A stretch of DNA of 64,000 bases. It comes from Patescibacteria group bacterium UBA5532 (GTDB taxonomy: Bacteria > Patescibacteriota > Gracilibacteria > BD1-5 > UBA2023). Where the stretch lies: NCBI GenBank assembly GCA_002426885.1, contig DINU01000018.1, forward strand, positions 1 to 64,000. Direction: 5' to 3'. The notes beneath the pieces were generated by a model, which was given only the letters and a program-made list of their open reading frames with translations, was not told the origin of the DNA and made no database searches. Below are positions 1 through 11,273 of this stretch, one piece after another. A program made the translations under genes and the position numbers. The number at the start of each line of letters is the position of its first letter. Position 1 is the first letter of the stretch.

Positions 1-24
1 TACCAACTTTTGTCTATTAAGCCG

Positions 25-52
25 AAAAAAAGGATTTCCAAGGAAATCCTTT
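25..52 (-). terminator. Rho-independent terminator
   Basis: A perfect 11-bp inverted repeat (29-39 with 42-52). Read on the minus strand it is followed by a run of seven T (plus positions 25-31). It lies 14 bp beyond the stop codon of the lipoprotein gene and would end the two-gene minus-strand unit that starts near 3181. Confidence 0.75.
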
Positions 53-65
53 GTTATTATGAATA

Positions 66-725
66 TTACTGAACATTACTCTTCGCCTCGAGAAACTGCG
101 CTCGGTTCTCGAAGCTTTTCTGACAGAGTGTCTGCATATCCGATGATGATATTTTCTCGCAGACACTGGCATCAAAAGGAGTCGTATCCTGCATGGAATA
201 TGTATCAACTACAGAAAGAATACATCGATCCTGCGATGTGTATGTGCTTCCAGAGGCACTCGAAGAGAGCGTCATACATGGATCGATCGTTCAGGAACTC
301 ATAGCCGTAATCAGAGTAACGCTATATTCACAGTCATGTGTGCCATTTACGACATTTTTACAGAGAGACACATCTCGATCTTTCTGCGCAAGAGAAGAGT
401 AGATCATGTCATTACAGCGCTGTGCGAGTATCTCATCTTCGAATCCATCACAGAGACTCGTGTCCGTCGCTTCGACGACCATACGTGAAAATGTCACTTC
501 CTGACACTGATCGATCGATTGCTTAATACAAGATCGGAATCCATCATTCTTCTCGATAACCTTCGGTGCATACTCGAGTCAGAGGGCATATCCATCAGAA
601 TCACTCGACTCTTGTGCAGTCGGAGTTACCGAGACGACTTCGCCAGTCGAGGTATCGAGGGAAGCCCCTCCAGTACAAGCACTCACGAGCAGTGTCACAA
701 GAAGAATAGGGAAAATATATTTCAT
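66..725 (-). CDS. Cys-rich secreted lipoprotein, unknown function
   Basis: Encodes 219 residues and ends with TAA. The N-terminus is a lipoprotein signal: MKY, a hydrophobic stretch, then the lipobox LVSAC with the lipidated cysteine at residue 17. This fits an organism that also carries lgt at 3252. The mature part is polar, with several further cysteines (DTSLCDGF, QRCNDM, VSLCKNV, THDCEY, DRCILS), which suggests a disulfide-stabilised exported domain. In-frame TGA codons read as glycine join two fragments that the standard code would separate. It follows the large surface protein gene after 23 bp, so the two are probably co-transcribed, with a terminator just behind. No family recognised. 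Confidence 0.8.
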
Positions 726-748
726 AAAAAGAAGAAAAAGAAATAAAA

Positions 749-3181
749 TTATTCATCTTTCATACCCGGAGGAGGATCCGAAATAATACGAGGATCATAC
801 TCGATAATCATAGAGTAATCATCATATGTGTCATCTTCCCATGCACGTGTCGCGATGACTCATGGTGTATACGCCCGGAAGTAATTCATATCATATATAA
901 TCGCCGTATCTCGATTACACTCGAGCACCCCGAATGGACAACGGCTGACGCTTGTCAATCCTGGAGTGATAGCTCATCCGATCGTATTATGAGAAATCAC
1001 TGATCCATGAATCAGAAGCTGATCCTGTGGAAGTGCTGTCACATCGATCGCTCCTTTCGCATATAAGACGATTCCTGAAGTCCGATATTCTCATGAGAAG
1101 AGACTTCCTTCTGCGACAAGCGAAGCATATATCTGCTTTACTTTTGCTCCGATATAGATATTTCCCCCTTTTCCATTCTCTCGCACTGCTATGATGGCCT
1201 GTGGTCTTCCAGTCGTATCTGGTGGGATATCTCCTGCGATATAGACATCACCTCCGACGACGATAATGCTCTGGACTTGATACTTCGAGAAATAATCCTG
1301 TGAAGTATTTGCGATCGTAACTCCGCTATAGATAGATGATGGCTCAAGGAAAAGAATGCCCTGGACAGTCTTCAGCTGATCACTCATCGTATCTGGCTCT
1401 CAGGCAACTGTGTTAATGGATTCCTGCATGTTTCGGAGTAAAACGGCGACATTCTTACGGATCTGGTTTACCCATCACTCGGTCGTCATATTCGACACAG
1501 TATCTCATGGAGAGTAGGATAGAGTCGCGAAGGTATTCTGCCCTCAGATAGTTCCGAGCACTTTTACTTTTCCGATAAATTCCACGCCGAACGAACTCTC
1601 TCATGAAGTGAAGTCGATCCATCAGATTCCATCGTTCCATGCCCATCCAGAGAAGGATCGTGTCGTCGGATCATAATACGTCTGCGATCCGACTTCATTA
1701 TTGCGGAACTCGATCCATCCGGCATTTTCACTCCATGCATATCCGGAAAGTGTCCATCACTCTGCGATATTCTGTCCATTCGCTGGCTCGATCATCTCGA
1801 CAGGATAACAGTCTCCGAGATTGACCCATCAGATCGACTGGATCCAGAACCATCCGACAAGATCTGGTCAGATGAATGTCGCTCCTGTCGTATTCAGGGT
1901 TCCATCGATACTAAAATCTACAAATCCTGCATTTCCAGTAGAAAGAAATTCTCAAAGTCCGAGTGGATCTCCCCAGATTCCACTGACGCGTGAGACGATC
2001 GGTGCAAGGACGAAATTTCGTGGTGGGAGTGTAACGCTCCCACAGATACCATAGCTCATCTGTCGATCTGCAGTACAGGATACATTCGCTCCGCCATTTT
2101 CCCCAGAACAGGTCCATGAGACGCTCGTACCTGGATCTGGAAATGCAGGGGAAGGACTGAGGTTCTGTCCGGCAGCACAAAATGTCCGTCATCCGTACGT
2201 CGTCTGTCCGAGTGAATATGTCATCTGAGCGGTTCCACAGACGGCATTCACTGGCCCTGCCGATGTACGACTGGCACTACACGATGCATTCGTAGTACTT
2301 GCCCCGATTCCTTTACATGTCCATGTCGTCGTCGCTCCGACCGCAGGGAAAGCGATCGTCGCAGGATCGAGACTTCCGGCGGTACAGAGTGTATCAGATC
2401 AGAAGCTCGTATCAGAGGAGATATATACCTTCCCATTTGCAGTACCACAGGAGCCACTTATCGGTGTTGGCGCCATTCGGCTCGCACTACAGAGCGTGTC
2501 AGTCCCAGCTCCTGATCATGGACACATCCATGTTGTCATCGATCCCTGAGCTGGGAATGCAGGAGAAGCTGGCGACGGAGTTCACACTGAGCAAAATGAC
2601 CATGAATTAAAACTTGTGGCAGCATATGCATATGTGAATCCATTTTGTGTTCCACAGACTCCATCTGCGTTCACAAGAGATACGGTAACATTTTTCTGAT
2701 CATTAAACAGTGCGCCTGGTCATGGGCTAAAGCCAGCATGTGACGGGAAAAAAGTGCAGGAAATTCGATATGTACCAGGGGGGAAAGTACATGTCATATT
2801 ATTTGTTGGGGCTTTATTGAGATTCAGCTCAGCTACAGAGTATGACTTGTTATAGGCCTGAGGGGTAGGGGTGGCGCAGCGGATAGCAGCACTATTAGGA
2901 ATAGTAGATTCACCTATAACAAATGCGGTACTTTTATATCATGCAGTACATGATATATCGAGAGTTACTACATTTCATATGGTAATATTCGATACGCTCA
3001 TGTTCCCTGTACCATTTGAAGCTATATATGGATATGAATACCCTGCAATAGTATCTATCGTCACACTCCCATCCGAATTCGATACGGTATACGCATGCGC
3101 ACTCGAGAGCGAGAGGATCGATACGAGAGAAAGTGCCATTCATAAGACTCGAAGGAAGCGAGAGAAAGAAGGGGTGTGCAT
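749..3181 (-). CDS. Large modular secreted surface protein
   Basis: Encodes 810 residues and ends with TAA; more than a dozen in-frame TGA codons are read as glycine. It begins with a typical signal peptide (basic MHTPSFSRFLR, hydrophobic core, cut after SSAHA). Residues of about 150-390 hold roughly four copies of a Cys-rich module (a CGTA-type start, an LC pair, PAFPA, a WTC core and a C-SASR-type end). A middle region follows with three copies of a Trp-rich motif of the type GYAWSENAGWI, GWAWNDGIGWI and a degenerate GWFWIQSIGWV. The C-terminal 200 residues are rich in beta-type sequence (IIVVGGDVYIAGDI) and end in DPPPGMKDE. I infer a cell-surface or adhesin-like role. No enzymatic motif is visible. 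Confidence 0.8.
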
Positions 3182-3251
3182 ACGCCAAGAAAATAATTAA
3201 CTTGCATAATTTTACCATATTTTATATATTGAATCAAATTTACAAAACATA

Positions 3252-4010
3252 ATGAAAATTTTCTCTCTTGACATCTTCGGTATCACTTTCGCACCAACAT
3301 GGTACGGACTCATGTATGCCCTCGGATTCCTCTTCTGATACCTGATAATCAAGAGGAGAAAAATCTTCACCGAAAAAGAGCTCGATTCGCTCCTACTTTT
3401 TATGTTTATCGCAGTTGTCGGTGGATGACGACTCGGATATGTGCTTTTTTATAATCTGAGCTACTTCGTAGATCATCCACTCGATGCGCTCAAAATCTGG
3501 GAATGAGGAATGAGCTTCCATGGTGCGACGATCGCCGTGATCCTCGCGCTGATCCTCTGGTCGTATATGTATAAGAAATCCCTTCTCCAAGTCTCGGACG
3601 AAGTGATCGCGATCATACCGATCGGACTCATGCTCGGACGAATCGGAAATTATATCAATGGTGAACTCTATGGATATGCGAATTATACCGGACCATTCGC
3701 GATGATGCACGACGGAATCCCTCACTTCCCTTCTCCCCTTCTGGAAGCGCTTCTCGAGTGAGTTTTTCTGCTCATCCTCCTCCAGTATCTCCAGAAGAAA
3801 AATCCACCATACGGGACGCTCAGCGCCGTCTTCCTGATCGGATACGGAATAATCCGCTTCTGTATCGAATTTTTTCGACTTCCTGACACACAGATCGGCT
3901 ATCTCTTCGGATCATCGTGGTTCACGATGGGACAGCTACTCTCACTTCCGATGATTGCGCTCGGTATCATTCTGCTGATAATGATTTGAAAAAAAGCAGG
4001 AAAAAGCTAG
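3252..4010 (+). CDS. lgt: Prolipoprotein diacylglyceryl transferase
   Basis: Encodes 252 residues, the usual length for Lgt, which transfers diacylglycerol from phosphatidylglycerol to the lipobox cysteine of prolipoproteins in the inner membrane. Visible signs are the N-terminal APTWYGLMYALGF segment, the GGGRLGYVLFYN block (one Gly is TGA), the WEGGMSFHGA motif, the LGRIGNYINGELYG signature with its essential Arg/Asn, and a C-terminal block with RFCIEFFR and SMGQ-like FTMGQLLS. At least seven hydrophobic segments are apparent. It ends with TAG. It diverges from the surface-protein gene and would modify the lipoprotein encoded at 66-725. Confidence 0.95.
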
Positions 4011-4047
4011 AATCGCTCGTGATTCCTGAATTTCTTTTTTCTTCTGT

Positions 4048-4560
4048 ATGGAGCTTCTGTATTTTTTCCTTCTGATTCTTATCCCGCTTATTCTCCTCCT
4101 TCTCTTCTTTACGCGCGCGACACTCTCGCAGTCACTGAAGAAAGAAGAGCGGAAGACGATCGCATTGTATCGGAAAAAAATCGATAAAATTCCTGCATTT
4201 CTCGAGACAATGCGCGATAAAGTCGCGGAAGAAGCCTCGCTCAAGACGATGATACGACTCCATAGTGAAGCTGTTCTTATGCCGACGAATGACATCGTCG
4301 ATGTCCTCGAGATGAATGTCCGCATCGAGAAGGAATTTCATTTTCTCATGCAGATTTCTGCGCAGATTCCAGCACTTCTGACTGAGACGCAGTTCATCTA
4401 TATCCGAGATTTTGTGATCCAAGCAGAAAAAGATATGCACGCTCAGTTCAGTGCAGTAAACGAAAAAGTACAGAAATATAATACATTTATCATGATAAAA
4501 AATATGACGATTATCGGTCTGATACTCCCTGGAAAAGCAAAACCATATCTTGGAACTTAG
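4048..4560 (+). CDS. LemA-like membrane-anchored protein
   Basis: Encodes 170 residues with one strong N-terminal transmembrane helix (residues 4-21, Leu/Ile/Phe rich) followed by a helical, charged body. The C-terminal part (VNEKVQKYNTFI then a hydrophobic stretch and PGKAKPYLG) resembles the end of LemA proteins, where a tyrosine-asparagine pair in a long helix is followed by a short hydrophobic tail. The similarity is modest, so the family call is tentative. It starts 37 bp after lgt on the same strand and its stop lies 13 bp before the sugar transferase start, so the three genes may form one unit. Confidence 0.6.
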   Translation: MELLYFFLLILIPLILLLLFFTRATLSQSLKKEERKTIALYRKKIDKIPAFLETMRDKVAEEASLKTMIRLHSEAVLMPTNDIVDVLEMNVRIEKEFHFLMQISAQIPALLTETQFIYIRDFVIQAEKDMHAQFSAVNEKVQKYNTFIMIKNMTIIGLILPGKAKPYLGT

Positions 4561-4573
4561 TATTTTCAGCCGT

Positions 4574-5995
4574 ATGAAACGCTCTCGGATACTTTTTTCA
4601 CTTCTTCGTATCCCGCTCGATATTCTTACATTGAGTGTGAGTTTTCTGATCGCGAGAAATATCCGAGCGATTACTGACGGAATTCCTGGAATCTACCTTC
4701 CGCGATATAGTCTCGCGTATTCGGATCTTTTTTTCTATATTCTGCTGGCGATCATCATCTTTCTGATCATCCAGGAATCGAGAAATATGTATCGTCTCGA
4801 GACACGTGCAGATGCGTCGAGTGAGATCACACAATTCCTCGGAAATACCTTTCTCTGGTTTCTGATATTCATCGGCGCTGTCTATCTCTCGATGGGATTT
4901 TCTGATATACAAGATCTCCCGAGACTGATTATATTTTTCGCGACGATCCTTTTTCTGATCTTCTGATCGCTCGGGCGCATGCTCCTCGTCTACGGGGAAA
5001 AACGCGGAATCGAGAAAAATATATTTCCCCGAGAACAGCTTCTCGTCATCGGAAATTCTGTCCCAGAACTCGAGGAGAATCCGCTTTTTCATATCGTGAA
5101 GCGATGAATCAATGATCCGAAAATCCTCGATATGATCAGAAGTCACACGATCGATACGATTTTTTTCTCAGGAGAAGTGGAAAAATGAGTGCAAATGACG
5201 GAAATCATAGAACTCGCGAAAGTCTACGGAATCCGCACGATCCAGACGATTATCCCGTGAGAATTCTCGAATATTCCACGAGAAATCATCGAATGGAACG
5301 GGATCGCGGTGGTGAATTTCTCAGCGATTACGATCACACCGTGGGAACGCCTTCTGAAGCGGATTTTTGATATTTTTCTGAGTATTTTTCTCTTGATACT
5401 TTTTTTTCCGCTTTTTCTTATCATCGGCATCTGTATCAAGATCGAGGATCCTTCATGACCGATTATCTTCAGGAATCGGCGTGTCTGACTCGACGGCACG
5501 ATTTTTACCCTGTATAAATTCCGGTACATGTACTGGAAATATTCGGTGAAAGATGCCTACGGAAAAAGTCCAGAAGACGATCCGGCGCTTCAATATGAGA
5601 TGGAGCTCCGCGAGAAGCAGAGCTCACGGAAGTGACCGCTCTATAAAGTCGAGAATGATCCACGCGTCACAAAAATCGGGAAAATCATCGAGAAATTCTC
5701 GATCGACGAACTGCCACAACTCTGGAATGTCTTCATCGGAAATATGTCTTTTATCGGACCGCGCGCGCACCAGCCGAGAGAAGTCGAACAATACGAAGAA
5801 TATCAGAATCAAGTCCTGACGGTCAAGCCCGGTATCACAGGTATGGCACAAGTCCATGGACGCGATCAGAATAGCTTCGAAGATGAGGTAAAACTCGATA
5901 TTTATTATATCGAGCACTATTCGCTCTGGCTCGACAGTGTTATCTTTTTTCGCACACTTTTCGTCGTATTACGACGATGACTGACTGGAAGATAA
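4574..5995 (+). CDS. Polyprenyl-phosphate sugar phosphotransferase (WcaJ/WbaP type)
   Basis: Encodes 473 residues and ends with TAA. The N-terminal half has about four transmembrane helices plus a CoA-binding-like nucleotide domain, then a fifth membrane segment (IFDIFLSIFLLILFFPLF). The C-terminal bacterial sugar transferase domain shows IFTLYKFRYMYW, SIDELPQLWNVFIGNMSFIGPRAHQPREV and KPGITGMAQVHGR, all close to the family consensus. Such enzymes move a hexose-1-phosphate onto undecaprenyl phosphate to start capsule, exopolysaccharide or glycoprotein glycan synthesis. A TTG start at 4550 is possible but ATG at 4574 gives a cleaner N-terminus. No glycosyltransferase cluster follows, so the product is unknown. 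Confidence 0.92.
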
Positions 5996-6037
5996 GGATA
6001 AAGACATTTCTCGCATTTATCTCATAATTCTCATCGT

Positions 6038-8557
6038 ATGGATTTCCCGAAAAAGTATACTCCCCAAGACTATCCCCTTCACAGAGAGAAGATCCGCACG
6101 CAAAAAACAAGTGAGACGCGCTATACAGGGATTGTCCCTCCCGGGAGATTCTCGGGGAATTTCCCACTCGATCATCTCCATACGATGATCTGTGAAGACA
6201 CCCTTGTACGCTATCACATGCTCTCTGGGGAGGCAATCTTCACAATCCCGACGACTTCTTACGTGAGTGAAGATCTCTACACCTCTGCATCGTCACTCTT
6301 GAAAAAAGGAAAAAAAACGCTCTCACTCGAAGATGTCACAGAAGAATGGCAAAAAGAATATGCGACATATGCAGACATGCAGTATAAGAATCTCGCAATT
6401 CTCTCGAGTGCCGATCATGCACGAACCACACTTGATCCAGACTTTCAGGAATTTGTGGAGAAGACTTTTCTCGATCTCTACAAGAAATGATATATCACAT
6501 ATGAAGAATCTCTCGTCTCATATTCTGGAGCTCGATGATCGGTCATCGCAGAAAGTGAAGTAAAACACGAGGAGAAAGAATGACGCTGGTATCATATCGT
6601 GTATTTTGTCTCGGGCTCAGATGCAGAACTCCATATCGTGACTGACAAACCAGAGACGATCTTCGCGGATGTCGCGGTCGCTGTCCATCCGAAGGATAAA
6701 CGATATAAGAAACTTATCGGAAAAAATATTATTATCCCGGCGCTGAATAAGGCGATCCCGATCATCGGAGACACGCGAGTCGATATGGGTGCGAACGACG
6801 GAATACGGAGGATCACCCCATCCCTCTCAAGACAAGACCTCGAACTCGCACGCGATCATGAGCTTCAGACGAATCTCTCTATCATCGATAAAAAAGGCTT
6901 CATCACGCCAGAAGCAGGGATTTTCGTCGGGCAAAAAGCAGAGACGGAAGCGCGAGAAAACACAGTCGAACTCCTCAGATCAAAAGGAAATCTGATACAG
7001 ATCGAAGTCGGAAATATCACAGAGACTCAGTGTCGAGAGACGTCATGTCGGGTCGAGCATATCATCTCACGCGAGTGGTTTGTAAAAGGAAGTATCCTGA
7101 AGGAACGTGTAATCGCTGGATATAATGACGCAGAATTCTATATCTCTGAGAATGGGAAAAAACGCTTCGAGTCAGCACTTCTCGAAGCACATGACTGGTG
7201 TATCTCACGGACGGGAAATATCGGGATCACGATCCCTGCATATTTTCACAAGGAGACGGGAGAGCTTCTCGATGTTACAGACAATCCCGAGAAACTGATC
7301 AAAGAATATGGAGAAGATCTGATCATCCAGGAAAAACGAACACTCGATACGTATTTCCTCGATGTACTGATGTTTCTGTTCTGCACACGGGGGATAAAAA
7401 CACAGGATGGAACCTCACCGATCTCACATACGACGCTCCCGATGGGGATGATCGAGCTCTGGAATATCCCAGTCATGATGCTCGGATATGAATGTACTGG
7501 GGGGACACCGATCAGTTCTCTGAGCTATGTCGACGAGAATTCTTCAGAGATTTTGCTCGAAGAAGGGATAAAGAAATATGGTTCCGACACGATGCGTCTC
7601 GCAATTTTACATGAAAATATCACAGAAGACTCGCTTCAAGAATATTTTCATTTTCTCTCGAAACTCTGGAATATCGTACGATTTATCTCGCTCGAAGTCG
7701 GACCGATCGGAGACTATTCAGAGATCCTCGAACACATAAAAAAAGCAGAAAAAAATCTGCTCCCACACGAGCGCTGGACGCTCACGGAGCTCGCACATAC
7801 CACCGAGAAGATACGCGAATGTATGACAGAGGAATACAGCAGAGATGCATTTCAGATATTTGCGCGCATGCTCACAGAGAAATTCGCGCCGATCACACTC
7901 GAGGCCTATAAGACACAGTCCAGTCCAGAAGGGAAAAACATTCTCGCGCTCGGAGTTCACTGGCTCCTTTTCTTCTCAGAATTATTTACACCCTCGATCA
8001 GAAATATACTCCATACGCTCGCTATTCAGGAAGATGCAGAGCTTTTTTCTGGAGAAATCTTCTGGAGTACCAATGAAAAACACGACATATATGCAGTGAT
8101 CGAGATCATCAATACGATCAGGCAAATACGTGGAAAATATCATATCAAACCGCAGGATATCACGGATATTCTTATTGTGTCAGAGATCACGAATCAGCTT
8201 GTCCTCGAGGAAAATGAGGAGCTCATCCGATGACTGACACATGCTGGAAAGATCACGATCGTAGCAAAAAAACCAAATACGCGTTTTCAAGGATATGGAC
8301 TCTCGGGAAATACTGAGATCTACGTCGATATCCCTTCATATGAGGAAAATATTCGAGAGGAGCTCGCGCATCTCGAGACGATTATCGAAGAGAAAAAGCT
8401 CTATATTCGGACGCTCTCAGATAAACTCGGCGATAATACATTTCTACAAAATGCTCCCGATCATATCGTCCGTACAGAGATGCAGAAGCGACATATCGCC
8501 GTCGAGCAGATGAAGAAATTCGAGGAAAAGCGAAAAGAACTCGAGAAACGACAGTAA
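6038..8557 (+). CDS. Valyl-tRNA synthetase-like protein lacking catalytic signatures
   Basis: Encodes 839 residues, a little shorter than ValRS, with recognisable ValRS order throughout: N-terminal PP-x-x-x-G segment near residue 34, editing-domain block (KPETIF, AVAVHPKDKRY, LIGK), WCISR block, anticodon-binding region (LAHTTEKIRECMTEEYSRDAFQIF) and the C-terminal coiled-coil arm ending in KRKELEKRQ. The catalytic signatures are gone: the HxGH motif aligns with PLDH (residues 43-46), KMSKS aligns with SYVDE, the WWGH block is replaced by GNIG, and the editing-domain PAHD becomes PSLS. It therefore probably cannot activate valine. It is more likely a paralogue with a tRNA-binding, trans-editing or regulatory role than the cell's ValS. 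Confidence 0.8.
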
Positions 8558-8610
8558 TTGCTCGACGAGGAAAATGATCGAATCCGATCACAAAGGGAAA
8601 AAAAGTCCGA

Positions 8611-8790
8611 AGCCTTCTTATGTCCTCGTGGAAGCATGAATCCATGTTCGTGAATGAACCAAAGATCATATTCTGAGAAGACTAAGAACCCGAAATGACA
8701 TAATCGGAATGTCATCATCTCGCGAAGGAGCGAATCTATGCGAAAAAGGTAATAGGGTCGAATTCTTGCAAAGACTCGAAAGGAAGATCG
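8611..8790. repeat. Degenerate intergenic dispersed repeat, two copies
   Basis: The gap 8558-8811 holds no credible gene. Two degenerate copies of the window's dispersed repeat are visible: one near 8619-8660 (cctcgtgg, then gaatccatg) and one near 8711-8780 (ctcgcg, then gcgaatctatgcg, then tcgaattcttgcaaaga). Confidence 0.5.
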
Positions 8791-8811
8791 AAAAAAACTC
8801 TGTCACTTTTT

Positions 8812-10806
8812 TTATAATCCAGTCGGCGGACCGAGTCGGAACTCATAATCATCCTCGACAAATCGATTTTTCAGTGCCGAGAGACAGCGAATGATATTAT
8901 TATGCCAGTTTTCTGGAGATGATGCATAGATGAGTCCTCGATTATTTCCCCAGCGTGAGAGCTCACTCACTTTCGAGTACTGTCAGAGGAACTGATTATT
9001 AAATGTCTGTGTCATCGCAGCGATACCTGCCGATGCACTCGAGAATGATCGGACGCTTCCGTCATCGGTATTTCCGACATTTCCGACATTATAAGCCGTC
9101 TTCATATAGTTTCCGAGTGTCGTCTCAGCAAGTCAGACACACATGACGAATGATGGATCGATTTTTGCATCAAGTGCAGCATTTACCCAGTCATTTCGGT
9201 TCTGAAATGCCTTCGATGCGTATGTCTTCAGAAGATATGTCTGTCGCTCTTCTTCTGTCTCACCTCGAATCTGGAAGCTCGACTCATACGAAGATGTATC
9301 GACGTTCGATCCATATTTTTCTTCGAGATCCTGGATAAATTTCTCATTATATCGACTCGGAAATGAATCATACGGCAAATCAGCAATATTCAGATACCGA
9401 AGCGGATCGACTGATTCTCCATCCTTCCAGACTTCGAAGTGAAGATGCGCTCCAGAAGTCATCGGACCAGCACCTGGAGTCCCAGGAATTCATCCAGAGA
9501 GTGCGATGATATCTCATTTTTTTACGACCTGGAAGAGAGAACCATATACATAGGATAAATGTCCATACACCGTCACGAGCCCGTTCGCATGCTTGATCGC
9601 CATGTACGAGTATCATCCGTCAGTCGGCGGAAGAATATAGTAAATATATCCATCGGCAGGTGCGCGAACGGCAGTCCCCTGTGGAGTCGGAATATCGATC
9701 GCATCGTGCGAGCTTCCGAGAAGCGAGTAGTAGTCAGGATCATGGAAAAATGCAGACAGTCGCGATGCGACCACAGGCCACGAGAAAGCATTTTGGCTCG
9801 TACTCGAGATGAGAGATGGCGATCCGATCAGTGACTTTTCTGCGAGGAAAAACTCCTGAAATTCCGTACATTTTGGAGCGACAGATCCTGTATTTTCGAT
9901 ATTACATCCGTATTCTTGCGCGAGATTCTTAAATTTTGTCATATATCGATCCTGCGCATTATGCCATGCTGTGACCGCATTTTGCTGTTGTTTTTCCTGT
10001 TCTTGAATATATGTCGCATAGAGCTCTTCCTGTCACTTCGTCAGCTCGAGCACACGTGCGCGCTCAGCTCGCTCATCTTCTAGATCAGCATGCTGTTGCT
10101 CGAGTTGTTTCTCGAGTGTCGAGAGTCGAATCACTTCCTCATCGAGCGACACCATCATCGAGTAGTATTCTCGTGTCAGAGCGCGATATTCATCGATAAA
10201 CTGCTGTCCCACCTGAGAGACAAGTGTCTTGTAATGAATATCTGAAAAAGTGTCCTGAATATCGCCATCATTCATGAGAATCCCACGAAGCACGTCAATA
10301 TTCTGCGAATCATCATAGAGTAGGTCTCATTTTGTGTAAATATATGCGAGGTACTCGAGGATAACGTGTTTATTTTTTACGATTCTCTGCTGGAGTTCCA
10401 CCATGGAATTCTGCTTGATACTGATCTCAGATTGCTTCGCCGAGATCGTCGCTTCTGTCTGAGCGATTTCTGCGAGTTTATTGGCGATATCAGCATCCGT
10501 CTGCTTTAGAAATTCTTCGAGTGTCGCACGCCGAGAAGAAATAATCTCTTTCTGATCTTCATATTGCGTCTTTGTCTCATCGAGCTTTTTCATGACACCC
10601 GAGAGTCCATTCATGATATATTCTTCGAGAAAAATATCATTCGCATTTCCAGTCGCAAACGGAACATTCTCGAAGAGAATACGCTTTTGGTTGGCTTTAA
10701 AATTATCGAGAATCTGAGCAGAATCAGCAAAAGTCTCCGACGCAAATCCAGAAAGAAAGAGGATCGCGATCGAGCTATAGGTCAGAATCTGAGAAAGACG
10801 AATCAT
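8812..10806 (-). CDS. Secreted peptidoglycan hydrolase: coiled coil, M23 endopeptidase, lysozyme-like domain
   Basis: Encodes 664 residues. A signal peptide (MIRLSQ, hydrophobic core, ending in ETFA) is followed by a long EnvC-like coiled coil (about 30-285). The M23 metallopeptidase domain has the zinc motifs SSHDAID near residue 370 and GAHLHFEV near 453. The C-terminal 190 residues contain a VCVGLAETTLG block with a likely catalytic Glu and a NVGN motif, as in lysozyme or glucosaminidase-like domains; this part is inference. Such proteins cut peptidoglycan cross-links outside the membrane. The start at 10806 was chosen because the promoter -10 box at 10829-10834 places transcription start downstream of the earlier in-frame ATGs. 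Confidence 0.88.
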
Positions 10807-10828
10807 AGAGAAGAAAAGTCGTACCATA

Positions 10829-10857
10829 AGCGTAGCACATTTCTCCAGAAAAAACAA
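10829..10857 (-). promoter_or_regulatory. Promoter of the M23 hydrolase gene
   Basis: On the minus strand a TTGTTT -35 box (10852-10857) and a TACGCT -10 box (10829-10834) are separated by exactly 17 bp. The predicted transcript starts about 15 bases before the ATG at 10806. Confidence 0.5.
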
Positions 10858-10934
10858 AAAATACCCTATTTTTATATCATCTCACGTGAGTGAGAATCTA
10901 TCAAAACAAGAAAAAACAAAACGGAGCTATTTCC

Positions 10935-11200
10935 CTGCCTTGCACGAGCAGGAATCTATGCTTGTAAATAGCCTTCAGACTCGGATTTCTGTGAAGAAAT
11001 TGCATACCAAAAAACTGAATTCCGGGATAAACTCAGGATGACATAGTTGTATGTATCGCCCCCCATGAATACGGAAATCTCATCGATCAAGTATACCGAG
11101 TGAAATCCAAAGAGATGAAATCACAGGCTTATCATCGCCTCGCGAAGATGAGAATCTGTGTGCGAGGGAGCAATGATGTGAAATACTCATGGGGAACCAA
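10935..11200. repeat. Intergenic dispersed repeat copies
   Basis: The 467-bp gap between the hydrolase and PPK2 genes contains no credible gene. At 10935-11046 lies a nearly complete copy of the dispersed repeat: a 5' part (gcacgagcaggaatctatg) and, about 60 bp on, a 3' part (ctgaattccgggat, then ctcaggatgaca). A second, weaker copy is seen near 11130-11185. Confidence 0.6.
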
Positions 11201-11218
11201 GATAAAACGACAGAACAA

Positions 11219-11246
11219 AAAAAATCGTGAGGAATCACGATTTTTT
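11219..11246. terminator. Bidirectional terminator hairpin
   Basis: A 10-bp stem (11221-11230 with 11235-11244) closes a GGAA loop and is flanked by A and T runs on both sides, so it can act on either strand. It lies 28 bp beyond the PPK2 stop codon. Confidence 0.75.
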
Positions 11247-11273
11247 AATCTTCAAAAGAAAATAATATTATTC

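Noticed and set aside
2860..2890. tRNA-like string ggtggcgcagcgg
   Set aside because: It lies inside the surface protein gene, and no T-arm or acceptor pairing follows.
4550..4573. TTG start for the sugar transferase
   Set aside because: It overlaps the upstream gene and adds residues not needed; ATG at 4574 gives the normal N-terminus.
10827..10857. Earlier ATG starts of the M23 hydrolase
   Set aside because: They lie upstream of or within the predicted promoter, and the signal peptide is better from 10806.
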